64,000 bases of DNA from G051903925 sp051903925 (GTDB lineage Bacteria > Pseudomonadota > Alphaproteobacteria > Zavarziniales > Zavarziniaceae). Shown here piece by piece: positions 33,529-42,261 of the stretch. Location of the stretch: the NCBI RefSeq assembly GCF_051903925.1, contig NZ_CP173678.1:2046001-2110000 (forward strand), written 5' to 3'. Position numbers and translations under genes: made by a program. Below the pieces are notes generated by a model. That model searched no databases. It was not told the DNA's origin and was given only the letters and a program-made list of their open reading frames with translations. Numbering within the stretch: position 1 is the stretch's first letter; each line of letters begins with the position of its first letter.

Positions 33529-34311
33529 CTATTCGGCGCCGTCCTGCAGGGGCAGGGGATTGTCCAGGTTCTGCAGGTTGATCGCCGCCGTCGCCCCGGC
33601 ATCGCCCTCCGGCGACAGGCGAAGGGCTGCCTCGAAATCCTGGCGCGCGCTGTCGCGCTCGCCGCGCTCGGCCCGCTGCAGGCCGCGCTCCAGCAATGCA
33701 TCCGGATCCTGTGGCGCCAGTTGCAGGGCCCGGTCGATATCCAGGGCCGCGGCCTCGGGCTGGTCGGCACGGCGGTAGGCCGTGGCTCGCAGGCGCAACA
33801 GGTCGGCCCGTCCCGGCGCCAGGACGATCGCCTTGGTCAAGGCGGCGCTGGCCAGGACCCAGTCATTGGCGGCGGCCAGGGCGCCGGCGCGATCCACGAT
33901 GGTGTCGACGTCGTTGGGGCGCAGCTTCAGCGACTGGGTGAAGGCGCGCTCGGCATCGTTGTAAAGGCCGGCGATCATCCAGGCATTGCCGGCCTGGGCC
34001 CACATGGCCGGCTTCATCTCGCTCCCGGTCTGCTCGGCCAGCCGTTCCAGGCGCGCCGCCCCCTCACGCGGATTGCCGGTCGCGACCTCCGCCAGGGCCA
34101 GGCAGTGCTCGGCCGGCTGACCCCCGCCGCGTGACACCAGGGCCTGGGCGGTCGCCAGGGCTGCCGCAGGATTGTCCTGGGTGGCGGCGATGCAGGCGTC
34201 GTACTGCTCGCTCGACGTTGCGGCCCACACAGGGCGCATCGCACCGGGCATCAGGACCAGGGCCAGGAGAAGGACCGGCGCGGGGGAAAGGATACGCATC
34301 CGCGAAGCCAT
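33529..34311 (-). CDS. Secreted TPR-repeat protein
   Basis: 260 residues; signal peptide to VWA (about residue 30), with alternative start at residue 5 (34299). The mature part has 4-5 tetratricopeptide-like repeats, best seen as AWMIAGLYNDAERAFTQSLKLRP and the DIDRALQLAPQDPDALLERG region (about 105-240). Presumably a periplasmic scaffold. Lies 21 bp beyond hbd on the same strand; may be its operon's tail. Confidence 0.75.
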   Translation of the reverse strand: MASRMRILSPAPVLLLALVLMPGAMRPVWAATSSEQYDACIAATQDNPAAALATAQALVSRGGGQPAEHCLALAEVATGNPREGAARLERLAEQTGSEMKPAMWAQAGNAWMIAGLYNDAERAFTQSLKLRPNDVDTIVDRAGALAAANDWVLASAALTKAIVLAPGRADLLRLRATAYRRADQPEAAALDIDRALQLAPQDPDALLERGLQRAERGERDSARQDFEAALRLSPEGDAGATAAINLQNLDNPLPLQDGAE

Positions 34312-34332
34312 GGCTCCGGCCGCGCTGGCCGG

Positions 34333-35208
34333 TCAGCGCGTGGGAACGGGGACTTCGCCGCGATAGTCGTAGAAGCCGCGCTTGACCTTGCGGCCCAGCC
34401 ACCCGGCCTCGACATACTTCACCAGCAGCGGGCAGGGGCGGTACTTGGAATCGGCCAGCCCGTCATAGAGCACCTGCATCACCGAGAGGCAGACATCCAG
34501 GCCGATGAAGTCGGCCAGTTGCAGCGGCCCCATCGGGTGGTTGGCGCCCAGCCGCATGGCGGTGTCGATCGCCTCGACCGTGCCCACGCCCTCGTACAGG
34601 GTATAGACCGCCTCGTTGATCATCGGCAGCAGGATGCGGTTGACGATGAAGGCCGGGAAGTCCTCGGCATTGGCCGGGGTCTTGCCCAGCTTCACCGTCA
34701 TTTCCCGGACCGTCTGGAACGTGTCCTCGCCCGTCGCGATGCCGCGGATCAGCTCGACCAGCTGCATCACCGGGACCGGGTTCATGAAATGCATGCCCAT
34801 GAACCGCTCCGGGCGGTCCGTGGTCGAAGCCAGGCGGGTGATCGAGATCGACGACGTGTTGGAGGCGATCAGCGCATCCGGCTTCAGCTTGGGACAGAGG
34901 GCGCGGAAGATCGACTTCTTGACCGCCTCATCCTCGGACGCCGCCTCGATCGCGAAATCCACCTCGCCAAAGGCGTCGAGTCCGACGGTCGGCGTGATGT
35001 TGCGCAGCGTGCGCTCCAGGTCCTCGTCCTTGATGTGGCCGCGGCTGACCTGGCGGCGCAGATTGCCCTCGATCACGTCCAGCGCCGCCTTGACCCGGGC
35101 CTCGTCAATGTCGGAGAGCAGGACTTGGAATCCGTTGAGGGCACAGACATGGGCGATACCATTGCCCATCTGCCCCGCTCCGATGACGCCGACCTTCTGG
35201 ATCACCAT
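34333..35208 (-). CDS. hbd: 3-hydroxybutyryl-CoA dehydrogenase
   Basis: 291 residues. NAD-binding KVGVIGAGQMGNGIAHVCA, then ASNTSSISITRLA, HFMNPVPVMQLVELI with the catalytic histidine, and NRILLPMINEAVY. Oxidises or forms 3-hydroxybutyryl-CoA in butyrate or polyhydroxybutyrate metabolism. Downstream of etfBA on the same strand, a common arrangement that links acyl-CoA dehydrogenation to electron transfer. Confidence 0.92.
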   Translation of the reverse strand: MVIQKVGVIGAGQMGNGIAHVCALNGFQVLLSDIDEARVKAALDVIEGNLRRQVSRGHIKDEDLERTLRNITPTVGLDAFGEVDFAIEAASEDEAVKKSIFRALCPKLKPDALIASNTSSISITRLASTTDRPERFMGMHFMNPVPVMQLVELIRGIATGEDTFQTVREMTVKLGKTPANAEDFPAFIVNRILLPMINEAVYTLYEGVGTVEAIDTAMRLGANHPMGPLQLADFIGLDVCLSVMQVLYDGLADSKYRPCPLLVKYVEAGWLGRKVKRGFYDYRGEVPVPTR

Positions 35209-35233
35209 GAAGCTTTGCCCTCCGCCAGAGGCT

Positions 35234-35260
35234 GCCTGCGGGCGGGGTGCGCCCGCAGGC
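35234..35260 (-). other. Stable hairpin between etfA and hbd
   Basis: Ten-bp perfect stem GCCTGCGGGC / GCCCGCAGGC with a 7-base loop in the 96-bp gap between etfA and hbd. No T-run follows on the minus strand, so it is more likely an mRNA-processing or stability element than a full terminator. Confidence 0.45.
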
Positions 35261-35304
35261 TATGGTCAGTCAAGATCAGTCCCGTGGTCCGTTTCAGGCC
35301 CGGC

Positions 35305-36240
35305 CTACTTCGCCAGCGCCTGCTCAAGCTCGGGCAGGAGCTTGAAGAGGTCACCCACCAAGCCATAGTCGGCGACCTGGAAGATCGGCGCCTCCTCGTC
35401 CTTGTTGATGGCGACGATGACCTTGCTGTCCTTCATGCCGGCCAGGTGCTGGATGGCGCCCGAAATGCCGACCGCGATGTACAGCTGCGGGGCGACGATC
35501 TTGCCCGTCTGGCCGACCTGATAGTCGTTGGGCACGAAGCCGGCATCGACCGCGGCGCGGCTGGCGCCAACGGCTGCACCCAGCTTGTCCGCCACCTTTT
35601 CCAGCAGGTGGAAATTGTCGCCCGACTGCATGCCACGACCGCCGGAGATGACGATCTTGGCGCTGGTCAGCTCGGGCCGCTCGCTGCTCGACAGTTCCGC
35701 CCCGACATAGGACGACAGGCCCGGGTCGGCAACGGCGCCGACGGCCTCGATCGCCGCGGTGCCGCCCGTCGTCGCCGCCGCCGGGAAAGCGGTCGCGCGC
35801 ACGGTGATCACCTTCTTGGCGTCGGCCGACTGGACCGTGGCGAAGGCATTGCCCGCGTAGATCGGCCGAACGAACGTGTCGGCGGAGACGACCTTCAGGA
35901 TCTCGGAGATCTGCGAGACGTCGAGCAGGGCAGCGACGCGCGGCAGGATGTTCTTGCCGACCGAGGTCGCGGGCGCCAGCACGGCGTCGTACGACTTGGC
36001 CAGGTCGACGACCAGCGCCGCCACCGGCTCGGCCAGGAAATGGTCATAGGTCGCGGCATCGGCGACCAGGACCTTGGCGACGCCCGCGACCTTCGCGGCC
36101 GCGTCGGCGACGCCACCGACATTCGAGCCGGCAACCAGGACGTGGACGTCGCCGCCCATCTGGGTTGCCGCCGTGATCGTGTTGAGCGTTGCCGCCTTCA
36201 GCGCCGACCCGTCATGATCGGCCAGGACCAGGCTCGTCAT
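35305..36240 (-). CDS. etfA: Electron transfer flavoprotein alpha subunit
   Basis: 311 residues. The C-terminal FAD-binding domain shows VISGGRGMQSGDNFHLLEKVADKLGA partly as SGGRGMQSGDNF, then SRAAVDAGFVPNDYQVGQTGK and the AVGISGAIQHLAGMK motif. With EtfB it accepts electrons from acyl-CoA dehydrogenases and passes them to ETF-ubiquinone oxidoreductase. Start lies 1 bp after the etfB stop region; clearly one operon. Confidence 0.95.
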   Translation of the reverse strand: MTSLVLADHDGSALKAATLNTITAATQMGGDVHVLVAGSNVGGVADAAAKVAGVAKVLVADAATYDHFLAEPVAALVVDLAKSYDAVLAPATSVGKNILPRVAALLDVSQISEILKVVSADTFVRPIYAGNAFATVQSADAKKVITVRATAFPAAATTGGTAAIEAVGAVADPGLSSYVGAELSSSERPELTSAKIVISGGRGMQSGDNFHLLEKVADKLGAAVGASRAAVDAGFVPNDYQVGQTGKIVAPQLYIAVGISGAIQHLAGMKDSKVIVAINKDEEAPIFQVADYGLVGDLFKLLPELEQALAK

Positions 36241-36241
36241 C

Positions 36242-36991
36242 TCAGATCACCCCCGCTTCGGTCTTCAGCTTCTCGACCAGTTCCTCGATCGACTTCACCT
36301 TGATGCCGGCCTTGCGCTTGGGCGGCTCCTCGACCGACAGGGTCTTGAGGGTGGGAGTCGGGTCCACGCCATAGTCGGCCGCGGTCTTCTCCGCGATCGG
36401 CTTCTTCTTGGCCTTCATGATGTTGGGAAGGCTGGCATAGCGCGGCTCGTTGAGGCGCAGGTCGCTGGTCACGACGGCCGGCATCTTGAGCGAAACGGTT
36501 TCGAGACCGCCGTCGATTTCGCGCGTCACCTTCAGGCTGTCGCCCTCGATGTCGATCTTGGAGGCGAAGGTGCCCTGGGCCCAGCCCAGCAGCGCCGCCA
36601 GCATCTGGCCCGTCTGGTTGCAGTCGTCGTCGATCGCCTGCTTGCCCACGACGATCAGGCCGGGCTGCTCCTCGGCCGCGATCGCCTTCAGGATCTTGGC
36701 CACCGCCAGCGGCTGGACCTCGCCGTCGACCTTCACCAGGATGCCGCGATCGGCACCCATGGCGAGTGCCGTGCGGATCGTCTCCTGCGCCTGGGCGGGA
36801 CCGATCGAGACGGCGACGACTTCCGTCGCCTTGCCCGCTTCCTTGAGCCGCAGTGCCGCTTCGACCGAGATTTCGTCGAAGGGATTCATGGACATCTTCA
36901 CGTTCGCCAGATCAACGCCCGTCTTGTCCGACTTGACCCTGATCTTGACGTTATAGTCGACGACCCGCTTGACGGGCACCAGCACCTTCAT
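36242..36991 (-). CDS. etfB: Electron transfer flavoprotein beta subunit
   Basis: 249 residues from ATG 36991 (MKVLVPVKRVVDYNVKI). AMP-binding and recognition-loop regions are seen in FDEISVEAALRLKE, VVGKQAIDDDCNQTGQMLA and LPNIMKAKKKPI. Partner of EtfA; cytoplasmic. Transcribed from a consensus-like promoter at 37092-37121. Confidence 0.95.
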   Translation of the reverse strand: MKVLVPVKRVVDYNVKIRVKSDKTGVDLANVKMSMNPFDEISVEAALRLKEAGKATEVVAVSIGPAQAQETIRTALAMGADRGILVKVDGEVQPLAVAKILKAIAAEEQPGLIVVGKQAIDDDCNQTGQMLAALLGWAQGTFASKIDIEGDSLKVTREIDGGLETVSLKMPAVVTSDLRLNEPRYASLPNIMKAKKKPIAEKTAADYGVDPTPTLKTLSVEEPPKRKAGIKVKSIEELVEKLKTEAGVI

Positions 36992-37091
36992 CTGTCGCTC
37001 CACCCAACCTGGCCCAGAATGGCCGGCGCTTTATTCAGCAAGAGGGGATCACGCGCAACCACGAGACGGGCCGCACGGCATGACGCGGTGC

Positions 37092-37121
37092 ACAATATGT
37101 GTGCGGCCCAAGCCGTGTCAA
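37092..37121 (-). promoter_or_regulatory. Strong sigma70-type promoter for etfBA-hbd
   Basis: On the minus strand, TTGACA (37121-37116) and TATTGT (37097-37092) with an 18-bp spacer: a perfect -35 and a good -10 inside a 266-bp gene-free gap. Transcription would start near 37085, giving about a 95-nt leader before etfB. Confidence 0.7.
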
Positions 37122-37257
37122 CGAATGGCCACAATCCCCCGACCCGCGTCCTGCCGCACGGGACGCTGCGAACGGCACGGGCATTCTGCCCCCTCAGCAG
37201 GCGGCCGCTGCACAAGATTGCGGCAGGCTTCCCTGTTTTCCGTGGAGTCCTGGGGGT

Positions 37258-37821
37258 TTAGCGGCTGGCGCCGGGAACCCACAGGACATCGTTGGCGCCA
37301 TTGGCGTTAAGGGCCCGGCCCAGCACGAAAAGGTGATCGGAGAGGCGGTTGATGTAACGCATCGCCGCAGGGTTCACGGCCTCGTGCGCGGCCAGGGCGG
37401 CCATCTCGCGCTCGGCCCGCCGGGTCAGCGTGCGCGCGACATGCAGATGCGCCGCAGCGATGGAGCCGCCCGGCAGGATGAAGGAATTGAGCGGCGCCAG
37501 CGAGGCGTTCATCCGGTCGATCTCCTGCTCCAGGCGTTTCACCTGGCTCTCGACCATGCGCAACTCGTTGGGGGCGTCGAACGTCTCGCCGGGGCGGGCC
37601 AGGTCGGCGCCCAGGTCGAACATCTCGTTCTGGATGCGGCCTAGCATCGCATCGGGTTCGCCGGTGGTGTAGAGGCGCACGACTCCGATCGCGGCATTGG
37701 CCTCGTCCACGGTGCCATAGGCGGCCAGGCGCTGGTCGTGCTTCGGCACCCGCGTCCCGTCGCCCAGCGACGTCTGCCCCTTGTCCCCGCCGCGGGTATA
37801 GATCTTGGTCAGGCGCACCAT
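37258..37821 (-). CDS. pduO: Cob(I)alamin adenosyltransferase, PduO type
   Basis: 187 residues from ATG 37821. KIYTRGGDKGQTSL is the ATP-binding N-terminal motif; YGTVDEANAAIG, LPGGS and RRAEREM plus YINRLSDHLFVLGRALN complete the family pattern. Makes adenosylcobalamin from cob(I)alamin and ATP. Start overlaps the stop of the HIG1 gene by one base (TGATG). Confidence 0.94.
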   Translation of the reverse strand: MVRLTKIYTRGGDKGQTSLGDGTRVPKHDQRLAAYGTVDEANAAIGVVRLYTTGEPDAMLGRIQNEMFDLGADLARPGETFDAPNELRMVESQVKRLEQEIDRMNASLAPLNSFILPGGSIAAAHLHVARTLTRRAEREMAALAAHEAVNPAAMRYINRLSDHLFVLGRALNANGANDVLWVPGASR

Positions 37822-38030
37822 CAGCGTTGTCCCATCCACATCAGAAGCAGGATCACCAGGATGGCCAGCGCCTGCAGGCCGACGCGCCAGCGCATCAGCA
37901 TCTGTGACCGCCGGCCGCGCTCTGGCGTCTCGGTGTCGCGGGCGCGCACCAGGTTATAGATCCCGGCGAACAGCACGGCCACGACGCCCAGGATGACGAT
38001 CGGCAGCAGCCAGGACAAAGGCCCTTCCAT
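37821..38030 (-). CDS. HIG1-domain small membrane protein (twin transmembrane)
   Basis: 69 residues with two helices (about 5-27 and 49-66) joined by a basic loop containing RRSQMLMRWRVGLQALA, the HIG1 signature. Eukaryotic HIG1 proteins help assemble cytochrome oxidase; the role of bacterial versions is unclear. Translationally coupled to pduO and 9 bp after the hydrolase gene. Confidence 0.82.
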   Translation of the reverse strand: MEGPLSWLLPIVILGVVAVLFAGIYNLVRARDTETPERGRRSQMLMRWRVGLQALAILVILLLMWMGQR

Positions 38031-38039
38031 CAGGTTTCC

Positions 38040-38798
38040 TCAGGCACTATGGGCGACGAGCGCGTCGAGCGTCGCCGACAGGTGGGTCAGGTGGGCGGGA
38101 CTGGACAGGCGATGGTCGCCGCCCTTGATCAGCATCACTTCGGCGTCCTGGCTTGCCAGGCGCTCGCACAGCTCGACCGACAGCTGCCATGGCACCTCGG
38201 CATCGGCCAGGCCGTGAATCAGGCGGACGGGGCAGTCGATCGCCAAGGGCCCGTCCAGCACCAGGTGGCGTCGCCCCTCCTCCACCAGGTGCCAGGTCAG
38301 GACGTCGGGCGTGCCATAGGGCGACACGCGGACCAGGTGTCCGTCCGACCGCAGCCGCTGCCGCTCGGCCTCATCCAGCGGCTGCCAGATCAGCCTCTCG
38401 GTGAAATCCGGGGCTGCGGCGATGGTCAGCAGGGCAGCCACACGGTCGGGCCGGGCGCGCGTCGCAAGCGTCGCCAGCCAGCCGCCCAGGCTGGAGCCGA
38501 CCACGACCAGCGGCCCCGTGGTCAGATGGTCGATGACGGCCAGCGAATCATCCAGCCAGCGGCCGACGCTGCCGTCGGTGAATGCGCCCGATGATTCGCC
38601 ATGGCCGAAATAATCGAAGCGGACATAGCCCAGGCCCCGGCTGCGGCAATGCGCATCCAGGAAAGTGGCCTTGGTTCCGCCCATATCGGAGCGGAATCCG
38701 CCCAGAAAGACGACAGTTGGCGAATTGCCCATTGCCGCCCGGTAGGCGATTGTCGCTCCATCGTCACGGAGGAGCGTTGCAGGCTTGAGCGTCGACAT
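38040..38798 (-). CDS. Alpha/beta hydrolase
   Basis: 252 residues from ATG 38798. VVFLGGFRSDMGGTKATFLD near the oxyanion region, nucleophile S in VVGSSLGGWLAT, acid D in HGLADAEVPW and H in KGGDHRLSS. The SDMxGTKA phrase is typical of an alphaproteobacterial palmitoyl-protein-thioesterase-like hydrolase group (ABHD10-like). Its start codon overlaps the ATG of the divergent glycosyltransferase within the tetramer CATG, so one of the two starts may be mis-set. Confidence 0.83.
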   Translation of the reverse strand: MSTLKPATLLRDDGATIAYRAAMGNSPTVVFLGGFRSDMGGTKATFLDAHCRSRGLGYVRFDYFGHGESSGAFTDGSVGRWLDDSLAVIDHLTTGPLVVVGSSLGGWLATLATRARPDRVAALLTIAAAPDFTERLIWQPLDEAERQRLRSDGHLVRVSPYGTPDVLTWHLVEEGRRHLVLDGPLAIDCPVRLIHGLADAEVPWQLSVELCERLASQDAEVMLIKGGDHRLSSPAHLTHLSATLDALVAHSA

Positions 38799-40056
38799 GG
38801 TGCAGGCGGACACTATCACCTGGGACCGGGGGCCGAAACAGGCGGCCGGCCGCACCGCGCCCGCGGTCGACACCCACGCGGCCGAGGTGCGTGCCGGGCA
38901 GCAGCCCCATGCCCAGGCCGGCGACCGCCCGGTGACGGTGCTGCAGGTCATTCCCGCCCTGGAGACGGGGGGCGTCGAGCGCGGCACCCTGGACATCGCC
39001 CAGGCCCTGGTCGAGGCGGGCGCCCTGCCGCTGGTCGCATCCTGCGGCGGGCCGATGGTCAAGGAACTGGAACGCGCGGGCGCGCGGCACGTGACCCTGC
39101 CGGTCGACAGCAAGAATCCCATCGTCATGTATCGCAATGTCGCCCGCCTGGTGGAGCTGATCCGGGCGGAGGGCGTCGACATCGTGCATGCCCGCTCCCG
39201 TGCGCCGGCCTGGAGCGCGCGGGCAGCGGCGCGGGCCTGCGGGGTGCCGCTGGTCACGACGTGGCACGGGACCTATTCCGAGAACCTGCCCCTGAAACGG
39301 CGCTACAACGCGATCATGGCGGCGGGCGACCGGGTCATTGCCACGTCCGACTTCATCGCGGACCACATCATCGCCCGCCATCCCGATGTCGCGCGGAAGC
39401 TGGTGACGGTGCCGCGCGGCGTCGACCTGGTACGCTTCAATCCCCAGGCGGTGCAGCCGGAGCGGCTCGCGGCCCTGGCCAAGGCCTGGCGCCTGCCCGA
39501 CGACCGTCCCCTGGTCATGCTGCCCGGCCGCCTGACGCGGTGGAAGGGACAGGAGGTCATGATCGAGGCGATCGAGCGCCTGGGCCGGCGTGACCTGACC
39601 GTGCTGCTGGTCGGTGCCGACCAGGGCCGCAAGCGCTATCGCGACGAACTGGTTGCGCGCATCGATGCCGCGGGCCTGGGCGGCGTTGTCCGGCTGGTGG
39701 GCAATTGCAGCGACATGCCGGCGGCCTACATGCTGGCCGACGTGGTCGTCAGTGCCTCGATAGAGCCGGAGGCGTTCGGACGCATCGCGGTCGAGGCGCA
39801 GGCCATGGGCCGGCCGATGATCGCCACGGGCCATGGCGGTTCGCGCGAGACGGTGCTGGACGGGGAAACGGGATGGCTGGTCCCGCCCGGCGATGCCCAG
39901 GCGATGGCCGAGACGCTGGCGCTGGCGCTCGACCTTGACCTCGACACGCGGCTTGCCCTGGCGCGGCGCGCGCGCGGGCATATCGAGGCCAATTTCTCGA
40001 TCGCCCACATGACCGCCGCCACCCTCGACGTCTACCGCTCGCTGCTGACAGCGTGA
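38797..40056 (+). CDS. Glycosyltransferase family 4
   Basis: 419 residues if started at ATG 38797. Conserved sequence only begins at VTVLQVIPALETGGVERGTLD (about residue 46), so internal GTG starts (38888, about 38934) are possible and would leave room for a divergent promoter. C-terminal half: VMLPGRLTRWKGQEVMIEAI, LVGADQGRKRY, RLVGNCSDMPAAYMLADV and EPEAFGRIAVEAQAMGRP. Likely LPS or exopolysaccharide glycosylation; leads a group with a GT9 gene. Confidence 0.82.
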   Translation: MVQADTITWDRGPKQAAGRTAPAVDTHAAEVRAGQQPHAQAGDRPVTVLQVIPALETGGVERGTLDIAQALVEAGALPLVASCGGPMVKELERAGARHVTLPVDSKNPIVMYRNVARLVELIRAEGVDIVHARSRAPAWSARAAARACGVPLVTTWHGTYSENLPLKRRYNAIMAAGDRVIATSDFIADHIIARHPDVARKLVTVPRGVDLVRFNPQAVQPERLAALAKAWRLPDDRPLVMLPGRLTRWKGQEVMIEAIERLGRRDLTVLLVGADQGRKRYRDELVARIDAAGLGGVVRLVGNCSDMPAAYMLADVVVSASIEPEAFGRIAVEAQAMGRPMIATGHGGSRETVLDGETGWLVPPGDAQAMAETLALALDLDLDTRLALARRARGHIEANFSIAHMTAATLDVYRSLLTA

Positions 40057-40123
40057 GGGGGCTTGACGCGGGCGTGCTGATCCGGCCGCGTGGCCGCAGC
40101 ACCGCCCTTCGAGGTTCGGTGTC

Positions 40124-41089
40124 GTGACGTCGCGGATCCTGGTCATCAAGCATGGCGCCCTGGGGGACTTCGCCCTGGCGCTTGGTCCCGCGCGGGCGAT
40201 CCGCGATCACCACGCCCCGGCCCATGTCACGCTGCTGACCACGACGCCGATGCGTGAGCTGGCGCAGGCAAGCGGCCTGTTCGACGAGATCTGGATCGAC
40301 GACCGGCCGGCCTGGTGGAACCTGCTGGCGGGCCGGCGGATGATCGCGCGCCTGCGCCAAGCGCGGTTCGACCGGGTCTATGACCTGCAGACTTCCGGCC
40401 GCAGCAGCCGCTACTTCACCCTGATGCCGCCGCCCCGGCCGGAATGGTCGGGCATCGCGCGGGGTTGTTCACACCCCGATCCCGACCCCTTGCGCGACAC
40501 GCTGCACACGGTGGAGCGGCAGAAGGGTCAGCTGCGGGCGGCCGGGATCGCCGACGTCCCGCCCGCCGATCTGGCCTTTGCCAATGCCGACCTGTCGGCG
40601 CTGGGCCTACCCCCGCGCTATGCCATGCTGGTGCCGGGCGGCTCCGCCCATCGGCTGGACAAGCGCTGGCCCGTGGAGCGCTTTGCGGCGCTGGCTGCGT
40701 GGCTGGACGAGCGCGGCCTAGCGCCCGTTGTGGTGGGGGCCGCTTCGGAACGCGCGCTGGCCGCCGCGATCCCGCGGGCGCTGGACCTGACGGGCCGCAC
40801 CGACCTGGTGGGCCTGGCCACCATCGCGCGCCGCGCCGCCCTGGCCATCGGCAACGATACCGGGCCGATGCACCTGGCGGCGCTGGGCGGCGCGCCGTCC
40901 GTCGTGCTGTTCTCGGCCGCGTCCGATCCGGCGCTGTGCGCGCCGCGCGGCCGGGCCGTCGCCATCCTGCGGCGCGGCAGCCTTGATGAGCTGCCGGTGA
41001 TGGCGGTCATGGACGCCGCGGGCCAACTGGTGCCTGCTCTGGCGGATGATCCGATCGGCGACCCCGCGGCCGCGCGCCGTCCCGCCTGA
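40124..41089 (+). CDS. Glycosyltransferase family 9 (heptosyltransferase-like)
   Basis: 321 residues from GTG 40124. RILVIKHGALGDFALALGPARAI at the start, VYDLQTSGRSSRYF in the middle, PGGSAHRLDKRWPVERFAAL, and donor-site AIGNDTGPMHLAALGGAP. It resembles the short LPS heptosyltransferase homologues found in alphaproteobacteria. 67 bp after the GT4 gene; its end overlaps the next gene by 44 bp. Confidence 0.85.
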   Translation: MTSRILVIKHGALGDFALALGPARAIRDHHAPAHVTLLTTTPMRELAQASGLFDEIWIDDRPAWWNLLAGRRMIARLRQARFDRVYDLQTSGRSSRYFTLMPPPRPEWSGIARGCSHPDPDPLRDTLHTVERQKGQLRAAGIADVPPADLAFANADLSALGLPPRYAMLVPGGSAHRLDKRWPVERFAALAAWLDERGLAPVVVGAASERALAAAIPRALDLTGRTDLVGLATIARRAALAIGNDTGPMHLAALGGAPSVVLFSAASDPALCAPRGRAVAILRRGSLDELPVMAVMDAAGQLVPALADDPIGDPAAARRPA

Positions 41090-41774
41090 CGCGGTCCGCT
41101 GGCTGGGCTGGGCGCTGTTCTGCGTTCTGGCCTGGCAGGGGACGCAGGTGGGGCTGTTCGCGCTGAACCAGATTCGCATGGACCCGGCCAGCCTGCCGGC
41201 GCAGTTGCGCGGCAACATGGCGGCCAATCCGGTCGCCTTCCTGCTGCATACCGTGCTGGGTGGGCTGGCCCTGCTGGTGGCACCGGTCCAGTTCGTGCCG
41301 GCGATCCGCCGGCGCTGGCGCGGCCTGCATCGCTGGCTGGGGCGGAGCTATGTGGTGCTGTGCCTGCTGTCGGGCCTGGCAGCCTATCCGGTGGCCTTCG
41401 GCACGGTGGCGGGTCCGGTCGCCGCCTGGGGCTTCGCCACCATGGCGACGGCCTGGCTGGTCACGACAGGCCTGGCCTGGTGGCATGCCTGGCGCCGGAA
41501 CATCGCAGCGCACCGGCGCTGGATCATTCGCAGCTATGCCCTGACCCTGTCGGCGGTGCTGCTGCGCTTCCTGCTGTGGCTGGCGATCAGCCTGAGGCTC
41601 GACTTCTGGACCGTCTACCAGGCGACCGCCTGGGCCAGCTGGCTGCTGACCCTGGCGGCGGCGGAGCTGTTCCTGGTGCTGTCGGCGGTCAGGACAGGTT
41701 CGGCTCGGCGCATGATGCCGGCGGCACCTCCAGCCGGGTCCACGTCTCGGACCGACCAAAGCTCCGCATCATGA
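41046..41774 (+). CDS. DUF2306-like integral membrane protein
   Basis: 242 residues. Five to six helices (about 20-40, 62-84, 100-120, 125-145, 160-180, 190-215). The RGLHRWLGRSYVVLCLLSG and HRRWIIRSYALTL phrases are those of DUF2306, with conserved histidines on helices that could hold haem or a metal. Start overlaps the GT9 gene by 44 bp. Its end overlaps the convergent DUF2147 gene by 86 bp, so the C-terminal tail is less certain. Confidence 0.75.
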   Translation: MIRSATPRPRAVPPDAVRWLGWALFCVLAWQGTQVGLFALNQIRMDPASLPAQLRGNMAANPVAFLLHTVLGGLALLVAPVQFVPAIRRRWRGLHRWLGRSYVVLCLLSGLAAYPVAFGTVAGPVAAWGFATMATAWLVTTGLAWWHAWRRNIAAHRRWIIRSYALTLSAVLLRFLLWLAISLRLDFWTVYQATAWASWLLTLAAAELFLVLSAVRTGSARRMMPAAPPAGSTSRTDQSSAS

Positions 41775-42192
41775 GCGCCTCCTCGCCCGTGCCGGTATTG
41801 CCGTAGACGGACAGCGTGCCGTCGTCCGCCGGCATCAGCGCGACGCTGTAGACCGTACCGTCCTGCGGATCATAGAGCGTACCGCTCCAGGCATAGCCGT
41901 CCCAGCGCATCGCCGGCATGATCGGCAGCCCGCACAGCGCGCGCGTCTGCTCGGCGGGTACGGGGTTCAGGACATCGGTGCGGGCCATGCCCTTGCCCAG
42001 GGCTGCGACCTTGCCGCAAAGGTTCTCGCCGCAGCGGGCCAGCGCCACGACCAGCGTGCCCGGTGTCATCCGCCACAGGCCGTCGATCTTGGTCTGCGGG
42101 CTGGTGACCATCTCGTCCGCCTGGACGCGGTCCTGGACCGGACCGACAAGGGCCGCAAGCGCCACCAGGCCCGCCACGACATGCGCACGCAT
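41689..42192 (-). CDS. Secreted DUF2147 protein
   Basis: 167 residues from ATG 42192. Signal peptide to about VQA (residue 25). IDGLWRMTPGTLVVALARC, LCGKVAALGK, LCGLPIMPAMRWDGYAWSG and YDPQDGTVYSV are DUF2147 features; a lipocalin-like beta barrel is predicted for the family. Periplasmic, unknown role. Overlaps convergently with the DUF2306 gene. Confidence 0.82.
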   Translation of the reverse strand: MRAHVVAGLVALAALVGPVQDRVQADEMVTSPQTKIDGLWRMTPGTLVVALARCGENLCGKVAALGKGMARTDVLNPVPAEQTRALCGLPIMPAMRWDGYAWSGTLYDPQDGTVYSVALMPADDGTLSVYGNTGTGEEALMMRSFGRSETWTRLEVPPASCAEPNLS

Positions 42193-42261
42193 TCTCCCGC
42201 CCTCCACGCGGCCGCTTCCGCCGCTCTTCCAGTATCGCCCAGTTTGTGGCGGGATTGGGCC

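Noticed and set aside
36988..37215. Short minus-strand frame in the etfB upstream gap
   Set aside because: No ribosome site or conserved pattern, and it would cover the strong etfB promoter.
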